Assembly: GCA_005880175.1 (NCBI GenBank)
Contig: VBJR01000236.1
Location: 1-16,774, forward strand
Length of the DNA: 16,774 nt
From: Chloroflexota bacterium
GTDB taxonomy: Bacteria > Chloroflexota > Dormibacteria > Dormibacterales > Dormibacteraceae
Direction of reading: 5' to 3'
Shown here: positions 5,790 through 14,073 of the stretch, in pieces
Layout: each line of letters begins with the position of its first letter
How positions within the stretch are numbered: position 1 is the stretch's first letter
Position numbers and translations under genes: made by a program
Notes under the pieces: generated by a model
What the model was told of the DNA's origin: nothing
The model's input: the letters and a program-made list of their open reading frames with translations, nothing else
Databases searched by the model: none

Positions 5790-8700
5790 ATGAGGGCATC
5801 ACGACGGTGGCTGCTCGTGCTGGCGGTCGCCCTGCTGCCGGTCGGCATGGCGAACCCTGCGGCCGCGGCACCGGCGCCGCCGCCCGAGCCGGGGACGCCG
5901 CTGACCATGGGCGACGTGGCCCGGCTGTCCGCCGACGCCAGCAAGCGGTCGATCATCATCTTCCGCGACCAGCATCCCGAGCTGCCGGCTCGGGGCGCCC
6001 AGGCCTCGGCCCGCGCGGCCGCGGTGGACGCCGATCAGCGGGCGGTCAAGAGCGAGCTGAGCCAGCTCCACAGCGCCGCCCGCAGCCTGCATACGGTCAA
6101 CGCGGTCGCGGCCACGATCTCGCAGGCCGAGGCCGACCGCCTGGCCGCCGATCCCGCCGTCCAGGCGGTGGTCCCCGACCGGTTCATCCCCCGGCCGGCC
6201 CCGCAGGCCGACCTGGCCGCCCAGGCCCCGGCCGCGCCCGGCACACCGGCCGCAGCGGCCACGGCGCCAACGGCCGCCCAGCTCCAGCAGGTCTGTCCGG
6301 CCGACCCGTCCGTGCCGCTGGTCGAGCCCGAGGCCCTGCAGCTGACCAGCACCGAGTTCCAGCCTGGCGCCGGCGTGCCGGCCGCCCACGACCTGGCCGA
6401 CGGGACCGGCGTCACCGTCGCGTTCATCGCCGACGGCCTGGACATCAACAACCCGGACCTGACGCGCGGCGGCCACTCGATCGTCACCGACTACCAGGAC
6501 TTCAGCGGCGACGGCGTCAACGCCGTGACCGGGGGCGGCGAGGCCTTCGGCGACGCCGCCTCGATCGCGGCGCAGGGCAACCAGGTCTACGACCTGAGCA
6601 CCTTCGTCAACCCCGCCCACCCGCTGCCGCCCGGCTGCACGATCCGGGTCAAGGGCGTGGCGCCGGGCGCCAACCTCGTCGCCCTCAAGGTCTTCGGGAC
6701 CGGCGGCGCGTTCGACTCCACCATCATCCAGGCGATCGACTGGGCGGTCGAGCACGACCACGTGAACGTGATCAACGAGTCGTTCGGCGCCAACCCGTTC
6801 CCCGACGACCGGGACGACGCCGTCCAGATCGCGAACGCGAACGCCGTCGCGGCCGGGATCACCGTCGTCGCCAGCAGCGGCGACGCCGGCTTCACCAACA
6901 CGATCGGCAACACCGCCGCCACCAGCCCGGTGATCGGCGTCGGCGCCACGACCCAGCTCCGCCTGTACCGGCAGATCACCGGCTTCGGCAGCCAGCTGTC
7001 GGCGGGCGGCTGGATCGACAACAACCCGTCGGCCCTGAGCTCGGCCGGCTTCACCCAGATCGGCCCGAGGACGCTCGACGTGCTCGCGCCCGGCGACCTC
7101 GGCTGGGCGCTCTGCAGCGCCAACGTCGCGCAGTTCACCAACTGCCTCGACAACGCCGGGCGGCCGTCGGCCATCCAGGAGTTCGGCGGCACCAGCGAGT
7201 CCTCGCCGCTCGTCGCCGGCGAGGCCGCCCTCGTCATCGACGCCTACCGGCGCGGCCACGGCGGCGCCACCCCGGCGCCCGACCTGGTCAAGCGCATCGT
7301 CACCAGCACGGCCGACGACCTGGGCATCCCCGCCCAGGAGCAGGGCGCCGGCGCCGCCAACGCCCTGCGCGCCGTCCAGGCCGCGCTGTCCATCCACGAC
7401 GCCAACGGCTCCCCGGCCGCGCAGGGCTCCAGCCTGGTGCTCAACCGCTCCAGCTTCGAGTCCACCGCGCCGGCCGGCAGCCGCCACACGTTCCAGGTGG
7501 ACGTGACGAACACCGGCGCCGGCGCGCAGACGGTCACGCCCAGCGTCCGCACGCTGGCCGGCGACCCGATGGCGACCGACACCGGCTCGCTCACGCTGAA
7601 CCCCGCCACCGCGCCGGCGTTCCTGGACAGCGGCGGCACGCAGCGGGAGTTCGCGCTGCACCAGTTCACCGTGCCCACCGGCGCCCAGCGCCTGGACGCC
7701 GACATCACCTGGGCCGCCCTGGCCCAACCGGCCAGCACGGTCCGCGAGACGCTGTTCGACCCCGTCGGCCGGCTGGCGATGTACTCCCTGCCGCAGGGCG
7801 CCGCCGCCGGTTTCGGCCACGTGGACGTCCACGACCCGATGCCGGGCACCTGGACCGCCCTCATCTGGTCCACGAAGAACGGCGCGGCCGCGTACAACGG
7901 CAGCGTCCAGTTCGCGTTCTCCAGCTCGCGGTTCGAGCCGTTCGGCCGGGTGTCGCCGGCCAGCCGCGTCATCGGCCCCGGCCAGACCGGCCGGTTCACG
8001 GTCAGCGTGACGACGCCGGCCGCGGCGGGCGACCTCGCCGCCAGCCTGGTACTGGCCGGCAGCGGCGGCTCGACCACCAGCGTCCCGATCACGCTGCGCG
8101 CCCTGGTGCCGATCGGCGCCGACGGCGGCACGTTCACGGGCGTCCTGCAGGGCGGCAACGGCCGCTCGGCCACGAACGCCCAGATGTTCTCCTTCCAGTT
8201 CGACGTGCGCTCAGGCAAGCCGGCCCTGAACCTGGCCCTGACGCTGCGCGACCCGAACTACCGGCTGACCGGCTTCCTGGTCAGCCCGTCGGGCGAGCCG
8301 CTCGACGACCAGAGCACCGTGCAGCTCAACGCGGCCGGCCAGATCACCGGGTTCGGCAACGTGATGCAGTTCACGCTGCGCAAGCCGCAGGCGGGCCGCT
8401 GGACCGCCATCCTGCGCCTGTCCCGGGGCATCGACGGCGCCCACCTGCAGGAGCCGTTCACCGGCCAGATCAGCTTCACGGCCGCGCAGGTGACCGCGCT
8501 GGGCGTACCCCGCTCGGCGGGCACCGTCCTGCGGGCCGGCCAGCCGGTGACCGCAGCCATCGTGGTCACGAACACCGGCGTCGACACCAAGGACTTCTTC
8601 GTCGATCCGAGGCTGAACCAGACCCAGGTGGTCCCGCTGCTCGTCAGCGGCAGCACCAACGTCCCGCTGCCGCTGGCCGCGGTGACGCCGAGCTTCGTCG

Positions 8701-9194
8701 TGCCCCCGGGCTCAGACCGCATCATCGTGGTGGCCCAGGGCACCGTGCCGATCGACATGTCCATCCAGGCCGGGTTCGGCGGTCCGCGGCGCGCGGGCAC
8801 CGCGCTGCCCGGCAACTTCTCGATCGCGACCGACGCGGCGGCCCAGGTGGCGCCCGGCTCCTGGTTCGCGCTGCCGGAGGAGCAGGGACCGTTCCCGGCG
8901 ACCGGCGCGCCCAGGGCGACCGCCAACGTCGCGGTGGTCGCCGAGACCCGCCTCTTCGATGGGGCGGTCACCTCGACGACCGGCGACATCTGGCAGCAGA
9001 CGGTGGACGCCACCGCGCCGTACTCGCCGCTGACGCTGGCGCCCGGCGCCACCGGCCTCATCACCGTCACGTTCATGCCCACCGCGCCGGTGGGCACCGT
9101 GGTCCGCGGCTCACTGGAGGTCTCCACGTTCAACCGCGTGACCACCAGCGGCGACCAGGTGATCAGCGTCCCCTACGCGTATCGCGTGGGCTGA
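5790..9194 (+). CDS. Secreted S8/S53-fold serine peptidase with sedolisin-like active-site motifs
   Basis: The 1134-residue protein starts at ATG 5790, with AGGAG nine bases upstream; a GTG two codons earlier is possible. Residues 1-27 form a signal peptide (RRWLLVLAVALLPVG, cleavage near PAAAA). About 50-150 looks like an I9-type propeptide. The peptidase domain spans about 190-530: VAFIADGLDINNPDL (D215, D218), GEAFGDAASIAA (E251, D255), KGVAPGANLVALKVF, VASSGDAG (D365) and FGGTSESSPLVAGEAAL (S469). The subtilisin HGTHVAG box is absent; aligned to it, Glu251 occupies the His position. The oxyanion Asn is replaced by Asp365 as in SGD of sedolisins. The remaining ~600 residues are beta-rich repeats (TNTGAGAQTVTP, TNTGVDTKDFF) of adhesion/NEW3/PPC type. 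No membrane anchor follows, so it is probably released or wall-associated. It stands alone and is followed by a terminator. Confidence 0.85.
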   Translation: MRASRRWLLVLAVALLPVGMANPAAAAPAPPPEPGTPLTMGDVARLSADASKRSIIIFRDQHPELPARGAQASARAAAVDADQRAVKSELSQLHSAARSLHTVNAVAATISQAEADRLAADPAVQAVVPDRFIPRPAPQADLAAQAPAAPGTPAAAATAPTAAQLQQVCPADPSVPLVEPEALQLTSTEFQPGAGVPAAHDLADGTGVTVAFIADGLDINNPDLTRGGHSIVTDYQDFSGDGVNAVTGGGEAFGDAASIAAQGNQVYDLSTFVNPAHPLPPGCTIRVKGVAPGANLVALKVFGTGGAFDSTIIQAIDWAVEHDHVNVINESFGANPFPDDRDDAVQIANANAVAAGITVVASSGDAGFTNTIGNTAATSPVIGVGATTQLRLYRQITGFGSQLSAGGWIDNNPSALSSAGFTQIGPRTLDVLAPGDLGWALCSANVAQFTNCLDNAGRPSAIQEFGGTSESSPLVAGEAALVIDAYRRGHGGATPAPDLVKRIVTSTADDLGIPAQEQGAGAANALRAVQAALSIHDANGSPAAQGSSLVLNRSSFESTAPAGSRHTFQVDVTNTGAGAQTVTPSVRTLAGDPMATDTGSLTLNPATAPAFLDSGGTQREFALHQFTVPTGAQRLDADITWAALAQPASTVRETLFDPVGRLAMYSLPQGAAAGFGHVDVHDPMPGTWTALIWSTKNGAAAYNGSVQFAFSSSRFEPFGRVSPASRVIGPGQTGRFTVSVTTPAAAGDLAASLVLAGSGGSTTSVPITLRALVPIGADGGTFTGVLQGGNGRSATNAQMFSFQFDVRSGKPALNLALTLRDPNYRLTGFLVSPSGEPLDDQSTVQLNAAGQITGFGNVMQFTLRKPQAGRWTAILRLSRGIDGAHLQEPFTGQISFTAAQVTALGVPRSAGTVLRAGQPVTAAIVVTNTGVDTKDFFVDPRLNQTQVVPLLVSGSTNVPLPLAAVTPSFVVPPGSDRIIVVAQGTVPIDMSIQAGFGGPRRAGTALPGNFSIATDAAAQVAPGSWFALPEEQGPFPATGAPRATANVAVVAETRLFDGAVTSTTGDIWQQTVDATAPYSPLTLAPGATGLITVTFMPTAPVGTVVRGSLEVSTFNRVTTSGDQVISVPYAYRVG

Positions 9195-9207
9195 CGCCCG
9201 ACCGCCC

Positions 9208-9234
9208 GAGGAGGGGCCCGCCCGGCCCCTCCTC
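9208..9234. terminator. GC-rich hairpin after the peptidase gene
   Basis: gaggaggggcc (9208-9218) and ggcccctcctc (9224-9234) form a perfect 11-bp stem with a five-base loop, 13 bp after the peptidase stop. There is no T-tract, as is common in high-GC organisms. It may also end transcripts of the convergent minus-strand gene at 9296. Confidence 0.7.
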
Positions 9235-9295
9235 CCGGCGGCCTCCGGGCATGGCGGCGCGGACCGTCGGGCGATGAGCGGGACGTCGCTCGCGT

Positions 9296-9760
9296 CTACA
9301 GCGGGATGATCACTATCGAGGCGGTGCCATGCAGCGGCGTGACCGTGTACACGTCACGCTGGCCCAGGTTGGCCGCGGGGACCGGCGAGCGCCGGTGCAC
9401 CGTCGTGATCCCCTCGGTCGCGATGTGCGTCGAGGCGCCGAGCTGATTGGGGAGGCTCACCTGCGGCACGAGGAGGCTGAACCGGGTGGACCCCGTGTCC
9501 ACCGTCATGACGAGCGTGACGCTGACGACGGTGCCCAGGTCGGGCACGTCCACCCGGCGGATCTGGTCACCGCGGAAGCTCAGCGTCCGGTGCGAGTCCT
9601 GGTACGTCAGCGCCGGCACGCCGCCGGCGAACGTCGGGTGGTACGTGACGCTGATGCCGCCCCCGTGCACCTCGTAGACGTCCGGTGTGCCGAGCTGGAC
9701 CGTCGGCTGTGGGGCCGGCGACGACTGCGTCGCCGCGCCGGTTGACGAGTTCTCGGACAT
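9296..9760 (-). CDS. Unrecognised beta-rich cytosolic protein
   Basis: A 154-residue protein with a Ser/Thr/Gln-rich N-terminus (first ~22 residues, probably disordered), then alternating hydrophobic strands: DVYEVHGGGISVTY, ALTYQDSHRTLSFRGDQI, TVVSVTLVMTVDTGSTRFSLLVP and TVTPLHGTASIVIIPL. There is no signal peptide, membrane span or cysteine. The pattern suggests a beta-barrel or beta-sandwich; I do not recognise a named family. The start at ATG 9760 is well supported by AAGGAG seven bases upstream. It lies 83 bp after the membrane gene at 9844, on the same strand, and may have its own promoter in that gap. Confidence 0.75.
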   Translation of the reverse strand: MSENSSTGAATQSSPAPQPTVQLGTPDVYEVHGGGISVTYHPTFAGGVPALTYQDSHRTLSFRGDQIRRVDVPDLGTVVSVTLVMTVDTGSTRFSLLVPQVSLPNQLGASTHIATEGITTVHRRSPVPAANLGQRDVYTVTPLHGTASIVIIPL

Positions 9761-9843
9761 GGGTCTTCTCCTTCGCCAGAACGGCGCTCACCGCGCCGCT
9801 GGCCCGCGCCTGCCAGCACCCTATTGTCCGCCTCCTGACGATC

Positions 9844-10392
9844 TCAGCGCCGGAGCTCGCGCGAATCCCCAGCGGACAGGCGGCCCCAGGCCACGCGGGC
9901 CAGGCTCAGCACCGCCAGGACGGCCGCGGCCGACCAGGTGATGGCCGACACCTGGGGGGAGCTGAAGTCGCTGCCGCCCAGGAGCGCGTGCAGGAACAGC
10001 ATCGCGCAGGCCAGGTAGGAGAGACGGTGGATCCACCGCCAGGCCACGGCGTGGATCCGCCGGCGCAGCCACCCGGTGACCGCGACCACCACGAACAGGT
10101 CGAGGCTGAGCGTGCCCATGCCGAGCGCCACCGGCCCGAACCCGGCCTGGAACGGGACGACCAGGTCCACCACCCGCAGCGCGTTGCGGACGTTGCTGTC
10201 GAGCAGCAGGAAGACCAGGTGGAGCGCGCCGAGCGGGATCCAGAGCAGCGCGGTGAACTCGTGCGTGGTGCGCACGGCCCGGTTCGTGGCCAGCCAGTCC
10301 AGGACCGCGCTGCGCAGCGCCAGCCCGGTCAGCAGGGAGATCGCCAGCGCCGCCGACGCGCTCAGCCCGCTGACGCGCGCCAGGATCCACAT
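9844..10392 (-). CDS. Ferric-reductase-like / cytochrome b-type integral membrane protein
   Basis: A 182-residue protein with about five membrane segments (roughly 8-27, 43-64, 86-109, 120-139, 150-167). Four histidines sit as two pairs in two helices: H44 and H58 (THEF, GALHLVF), then H122 and H135 (WIHRLSY, FLHALL). The spacings (13 and 12 residues between) are those of bis-heme ligands in the ferric-reductase/NOX transmembrane domain. It probably carries heme and passes electrons across the membrane. The N-terminus is short, beginning MWILARVSG. No ribosome binding site precedes ATG 10392, so translation may be coupled to the small gene that ends 14 bases upstream. It is the last gene of the DUF1800-DUF1501 cluster. 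Confidence 0.75.
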   Translation of the reverse strand: MWILARVSGLSASAALAISLLTGLALRSAVLDWLATNRAVRTTHEFTALLWIPLGALHLVFLLLDSNVRNALRVVDLVVPFQAGFGPVALGMGTLSLDLFVVVAVTGWLRRRIHAVAWRWIHRLSYLACAMLFLHALLGGSDFSSPQVSAITWSAAAVLAVLSLARVAWGRLSAGDSRELRR

Positions 10393-10406
10393 GAACGTGT
10401 CGAAGT

Positions 10407-10619
10407 TCAGGAGGCGTGGGTCTCCGTGACCGGGGCCGACGTCGTGCCGCGCACCGCGGGCCCCAGGGCGACCGTGCCCGTATCAGGGTGCAGGGACGGC
10501 CGCAGGGGCGCGGCGCGGTCCTTGACGTGCCCGCCGACGTAGCTCGCCGCGGTGCACGTCGCCACCACCGTCAGGCAGACCGCGCTGCCCTTGAGCGCCC
10601 AGGCCGGGACCCCTCTCAC
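10407..10619 (-). CDS. 70-residue single-span small protein
   Basis: GTG at 10619 overlaps the stop of the DUF1501 gene as GTGA, a classic translational coupling. The protein has one hydrophobic segment (about 6-29, WALKGSAVCLTVVATCTAAS) followed by a polar tail ending VTETHAS. It is probably a membrane-anchored or exported small protein. No family was recognised. The next gene, for the four-His membrane protein, begins 14 bases after its stop. Confidence 0.6.
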   Translation of the reverse strand: MRGVPAWALKGSAVCLTVVATCTAASYVGGHVKDRAAPLRPSLHPDTGTVALGPAVRGTTSAPVTETHAS

Positions 10620-11929
10620 GTCACCGCGGCCGCAGCCACCCCCGCCGCCGCCTTCAGGAACGGCACCCGGTCGAACGTCTGGCCCAGGATCTCCTTCGCG
10701 TCCGCGCCCAGGTGGGTGTTGAGGATCTCCTGGTAGACCGACCGGAAGTCCACGGTGTACCGGAGGTTCCCGGTGCCGTCCAGGTTGCCCAGGTTGGGCG
10801 CCTGCCCGTAGAACCCGCCCTTGACCGGGTTGCCCATCAGCAGCATCGCGGACGCCGCGCCGTGGTCGGTGCCGCCGCTCGCGTTCTCCTGGGGCCGCCG
10901 GCTGAACTCGGACCACGTCGCGACCAGGACCTTGTCGGCCATGTTGTGCATGCTCAGGTCCTGGTAGAACGCCGACACCGACTGGTCCAGGTAGCCCATC
11001 AGGTCGTTGTGGCGCTGGAGCTCCGTCTGGTGCGTGTCGAAGCCGCCGAGCGTGACGTGCAGCAGCTTCACGCCGCTCCCGCTGGTGATCAGCGAGGCGG
11101 CCAGCTGCAGGGCGGCGCCCAGCTCGGTCTTGGACGGGTACACCAGCTTGGCGTTGTCCTGGTACTTGACGTTGCCCTGCCGGGAGACCGCGGTCCGGAC
11201 GCTGGCGATCGACTGCTGGACCGTGGAGATGGCGGTGTCGAAGAGGGCGCCGTAGATGCCAGGGGTGCCCTTCCAGACGGTGCCCGCAGCGGACTCCACC
11301 TTGCTCCCGCCCTGGAACCCGAACGTCCGCGAGTCGTCGATCACGGAGACCGTGGCGTGCATGTCGCGCAGCGCCCCGGGGATGTCGGTCGTCCCGCAGG
11401 CGCACGCGGTCAGCGGGTGGCCCATCGAGTCGTAGTTCTGCGTCAGCGTCTTGCCCAGCCAGCCCTCGACCTGCCGGCGCGTCGGGTCGCCCGTCTCCCA
11501 GACCCGGATCGACTCGAAGTGCGAGAAGCTCGGGTTGGGGTAGCCGACGCCCTGGACGATGGCGACCTTGCCCTGGTCGTACAGCGCCTTGATGCCGGGC
11601 ATGTTCTGGTTCAGCCCGAAGGCGCCGTTCAGCGGCAGGGCCGCGGGCACCGACGCGGCGGCCAGGATCGGCCGCAGGTCGTGCAGCTTCGGGTCCTGCA
11701 GCGGGACCACGGTGCGCAGGCCGTCGTTGCCGCCGGCCAGCTGGATCATGACGAGGACGTTGTCGTTGTTGACGCCTGCCTGCTTGGCCGCGTACACGGC
11801 CCGCGCGAACGCGTCGGGGACGGCGGCATAGCCGGCCGCCAGCGCGCTCGCCGCGGTCCCGAAGCGCAGACCCGCCTGGAGGAAGTCCCTCCGGTTCAGC
11901 TCGTTGATCCCGGCCTTGTCCTTGCTCAT
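10616..11929 (-). CDS. DUF1501 family Tat-exported protein
   Basis: A 437-residue protein with a twin-arginine signal (NRRDFLQAGLRFGTAASALA). Family hallmarks are VMIQLAGGNDGLRTVVPL near residue 60, FSHFESIRVWETG, GGFDTHQTELQRHND near 295, and SEFSRRPQENASGGTDHGAA near 340-355. DUF1501 proteins belong to the alkaline-phosphatase/sulfatase-like fold group; the substrate is unknown. The Asp/His-rich motifs are the likely metal ligands. ATG 11929 has AGAGG seven bases upstream. In many bacteria this gene is paired with DUF1800, as here, with tight spacing. Confidence 0.93.
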   Translation of the reverse strand: MSKDKAGINELNRRDFLQAGLRFGTAASALAAGYAAVPDAFARAVYAAKQAGVNNDNVLVMIQLAGGNDGLRTVVPLQDPKLHDLRPILAAASVPAALPLNGAFGLNQNMPGIKALYDQGKVAIVQGVGYPNPSFSHFESIRVWETGDPTRRQVEGWLGKTLTQNYDSMGHPLTACACGTTDIPGALRDMHATVSVIDDSRTFGFQGGSKVESAAGTVWKGTPGIYGALFDTAISTVQQSIASVRTAVSRQGNVKYQDNAKLVYPSKTELGAALQLAASLITSGSGVKLLHVTLGGFDTHQTELQRHNDLMGYLDQSVSAFYQDLSMHNMADKVLVATWSEFSRRPQENASGGTDHGAASAMLLMGNPVKGGFYGQAPNLGNLDGTGNLRYTVDFRSVYQEILNTHLGADAKEILGQTFDRVPFLKAAAGVAAAAVT

Positions 11930-11965
11930 CTGGCGGCCTCTACTTCAGGGTGAATTCGGGCGACA

Positions 11966-13327
11966 TCAGCACGAGAGCTGGAGCTGGCCCAGGTCCTTGA
12001 CCGTGGGCAGGGAGCGCATCCGCCCCAGCACGGTCGACACGAAGTTGACCCTGGCCATGAGGGTGTTCGACGAGATCCAGCCGTCGTTGTTGGGCCAGCC
12101 GCCGACGTCCGGCGGGTCGAACAGCATCTGCCCCATGTTCTGGCCCGCGTCCACCACCGTCTTCGACAGCTGGGGCGCCTTCAGGGCCTTGAGGACGCTG
12201 ACCATGTACTCGACCGGGGACTTGATCAGGGACCGGTACGACGGGTCCTGGATGAACTCCGGGCTCAGGAAGACGCTCCGCATCAGCGTCTTCATGTCGT
12301 ACTTGCTGGCCCGGAACTCGTCGGCCAGACGCTGGATGTACCTCGCCTCGGGAGATGGCGACACGAAGTGGTGCACGACCTTGGTGACGACCTGCGTGGC
12401 CAGCGCCGGGCTGGCCAGGATGGCGTCGATCACGCCCTTCGTGTCGATCTGTCCGGTCCGGCCCAGGAACGTCAGCGGGCCGCCCGAGTACGCGCGCCGC
12501 TTCTCGAACACGCCGGTCATCGACTTGTCGGCGGTCGTCGGCAGCCTCCAGCCGGCCAGCGCCTTCGCGCCGGCCCTGACGTCGTCCTCGGTGAAGTTGC
12601 CCGCGCCGAGCGTGAACAGCTCCATCAGCTCGCGCGAGTAGTTCTCGTTGGGTGACTTCCCGGTGCTGGTGCTCAGGTCGAGATAGACCATCATCGCCGG
12701 GTCGGTCGTGACCTGCATCAGCATCGACCCGAGGTCGGTGAGCGCCATCTTGCGCCAGGTCAGGTTCTGCCAGTACAGGTACGGCCGGTCCGTCCCGACC
12801 TTCGTGGAGTCGCTCGTGAAGTGGCCGTGCCAGAACAGCGTCATCCGCTCGGCGAACGGCGTCGGCGTGGCCAGCATGTGGTCGATCCACCACTGCTGCA
12901 GCGTGTCGACGTCGACGCCGCCCCCGCCCTTCATCCCGGGCACGGCCGGAGGCGCCGCGGGCGCCGTCTCGACCAGCTTGTCCACCATCTTGCCGTAGCC
13001 CAGCTGGAACGCGGCCTCCAGCTCGTCCGGCGACGCGCCGAACGTGGCCCGGCGCAGCAGGTGCGTGATGCGGGCGGTCTCCGCCGTGAGCGGCGACGTC
13101 CAGTCCGCGGCCCTGGCGGCCGTCGCGGCCGCCGCCTTCGGCGCGGCCCTGCTGGCGGTCACGGAGCTGGCGCGCGCTTGCCCGAGCAGTCGAAGAGCGG
13201 TGACCGCGCTCCCGGCCGCGATTGCTCCACCAATGACGTGTCGCCGAGTGACTCGTCGTGGCAGAAGGCGCTGGAGACGGGCACGGTCCAGACGCCATCC
13301 ATCGGACGGAAATCCAACTACCCCCAT
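11966..13327 (-). CDS. DUF1800 family Tat-exported protein, C-terminus frame-disrupted
   Basis: A 453-residue protein with a Tat-like signal (VTRRHVIGGAIAAGSAVTAL). DUF1800 hallmarks include THLLRRATFGASPDEL, ERMTLFWHGHF near residue 165, NENYSRELMELFTLG, VVHHFV and DPPDVGGWPNNDGWISSNTL. The reading frame ends at 11966 with DLGQLQLSC, which is not a family-type ending. The typical ending is present in another frame, ALVLMSPEFTLK, with its TAG at 11940-11942, 10 bases before the DUF1501 start. Some 30-50 residues usually found between RVNF and this ending are also missing. So the gene has lost a segment and its frame (net loss of 3n+1 bases), or the assembly has. The start at ATG 13327 lacks a strong ribosome binding site. 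Function of the family is unknown. Confidence 0.88.
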   Translation of the reverse strand: MGVVGFPSDGWRLDRARLQRLLPRRVTRRHVIGGAIAAGSAVTALRLLGQARASSVTASRAAPKAAAATAARAADWTSPLTAETARITHLLRRATFGASPDELEAAFQLGYGKMVDKLVETAPAAPPAVPGMKGGGGVDVDTLQQWWIDHMLATPTPFAERMTLFWHGHFTSDSTKVGTDRPYLYWQNLTWRKMALTDLGSMLMQVTTDPAMMVYLDLSTSTGKSPNENYSRELMELFTLGAGNFTEDDVRAGAKALAGWRLPTTADKSMTGVFEKRRAYSGGPLTFLGRTGQIDTKGVIDAILASPALATQVVTKVVHHFVSPSPEARYIQRLADEFRASKYDMKTLMRSVFLSPEFIQDPSYRSLIKSPVEYMVSVLKALKAPQLSKTVVDAGQNMGQMLFDPPDVGGWPNNDGWISSNTLMARVNFVSTVLGRMRSLPTVKDLGQLQLSC

Positions 13328-13366
13328 TGGATCGTCCGGTATTGAAGCACAGTGGCGTGCGCCGCG

Positions 13367-14068
13367 TCAGGCGACGCGCAGACGCTCGTCCGAGAGTACG
13401 CGGCCGGCCCCGAGCCGGATCATGCGGTCCATGCAGGACGCCACGTCCCGGTCCTGCGTCGTCACGATGATCGTGACGTCGCTCATGCGGTTCACCTGCT
13501 GGAGCAGGTAGAGCAGCTCGTCCGACGTCTCGTCGTCCACCTCGCCGGTCGGCTCGTCGGCCAGGACCAGCGCCGGCACCTTCACGAGCGCCCTCGCGAT
13601 GGCCACCCGCTGGGCCTGGGCCACCGAGAGCTGGTCCGGCCGGGCCCGCGCCTGGTCGGCCAGCCCGACCAGGTCGAGGAGGTCGCGAGCCCGGGCCCGC
13701 CCGGCCCGTCCCAGGGCCGCCACCCCGGCGTAGCGGAGCGGGAGCAGGACGTTCTCCAGCACCGTCAGGCCCGGGAGCAGGTTGCGGTCGCGGAGGACGA
13801 ACCCGATCCGGCGGCTCCGGAGGTCGGCCCGCTGGCCGTCGGTCAGCGCGTTCGTGTCGGTGCCGTCGAGAACGACCAGGCCGGACGTCGGGCGGAGCAC
13901 CAGGCCGAGGCACTGCAGCAGCGTGGTCTTGCCGCTGCCGGCGCGGCCGAGGACCGAGACGAACTCGCCGGACTGGACGCTGAGCGTCACCCCCTCCAGC
14001 GCCGTGACCGCGCCCGGCTGGCCCTGCCGGTACTTCACGCCCAGGCCGCGGACCTCGATCGCCGTCAT
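13367..14068 (-). CDS. ABC transporter ATPase (MacB/LolD-like) with degenerate motifs
   Basis: A 233-residue ATPase. Walker A GRAGSGKT is at 41-48 and Walker B VLADEPTGEVD around 168-178, including the catalytic Glu172. The overall order (GFVLRDRNLLPGLTVLENV, DLLDLVGLADQA) matches the MacB/LolD/FtsE group. Three positions are unusual: the Q-loop Gln is Arg93, the LSGGQ signature reads LSVAQ (147-151), and the switch His is Gln205 (VTTQD). It should energise the permease encoded five bases upstream (stop at 14074, start at 14068). Start ATG 14068 follows from the family length and the operon spacing; the frame itself runs open far upstream without being coding. Confidence 0.92.
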   Translation of the reverse strand: MTAIEVRGLGVKYRQGQPGAVTALEGVTLSVQSGEFVSVLGRAGSGKTTLLQCLGLVLRPTSGLVVLDGTDTNALTDGQRADLRSRRIGFVLRDRNLLPGLTVLENVLLPLRYAGVAALGRAGRARARDLLDLVGLADQARARPDQLSVAQAQRVAIARALVKVPALVLADEPTGEVDDETSDELLYLLQQVNRMSDVTIIVTTQDRDVASCMDRMIRLGAGRVLSDERLRVA

Positions 14069-14073
14069 CGCCG

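Noticed and set aside
5690..9277. Very long open frame overlapping the peptidase
   Set aside because: Off-frame reading of the peptidase, with Arg/Pro/Gly-rich composition and no family pattern; its antisense partners at 5799-7832 and 7244-8218 are likewise shadows.
10407..11405. 332-residue frame extending the small membrane protein upstream
   Set aside because: Most of it is an off-frame shadow of DUF1501; only the last 70 residues from GTG 10619 look coding.
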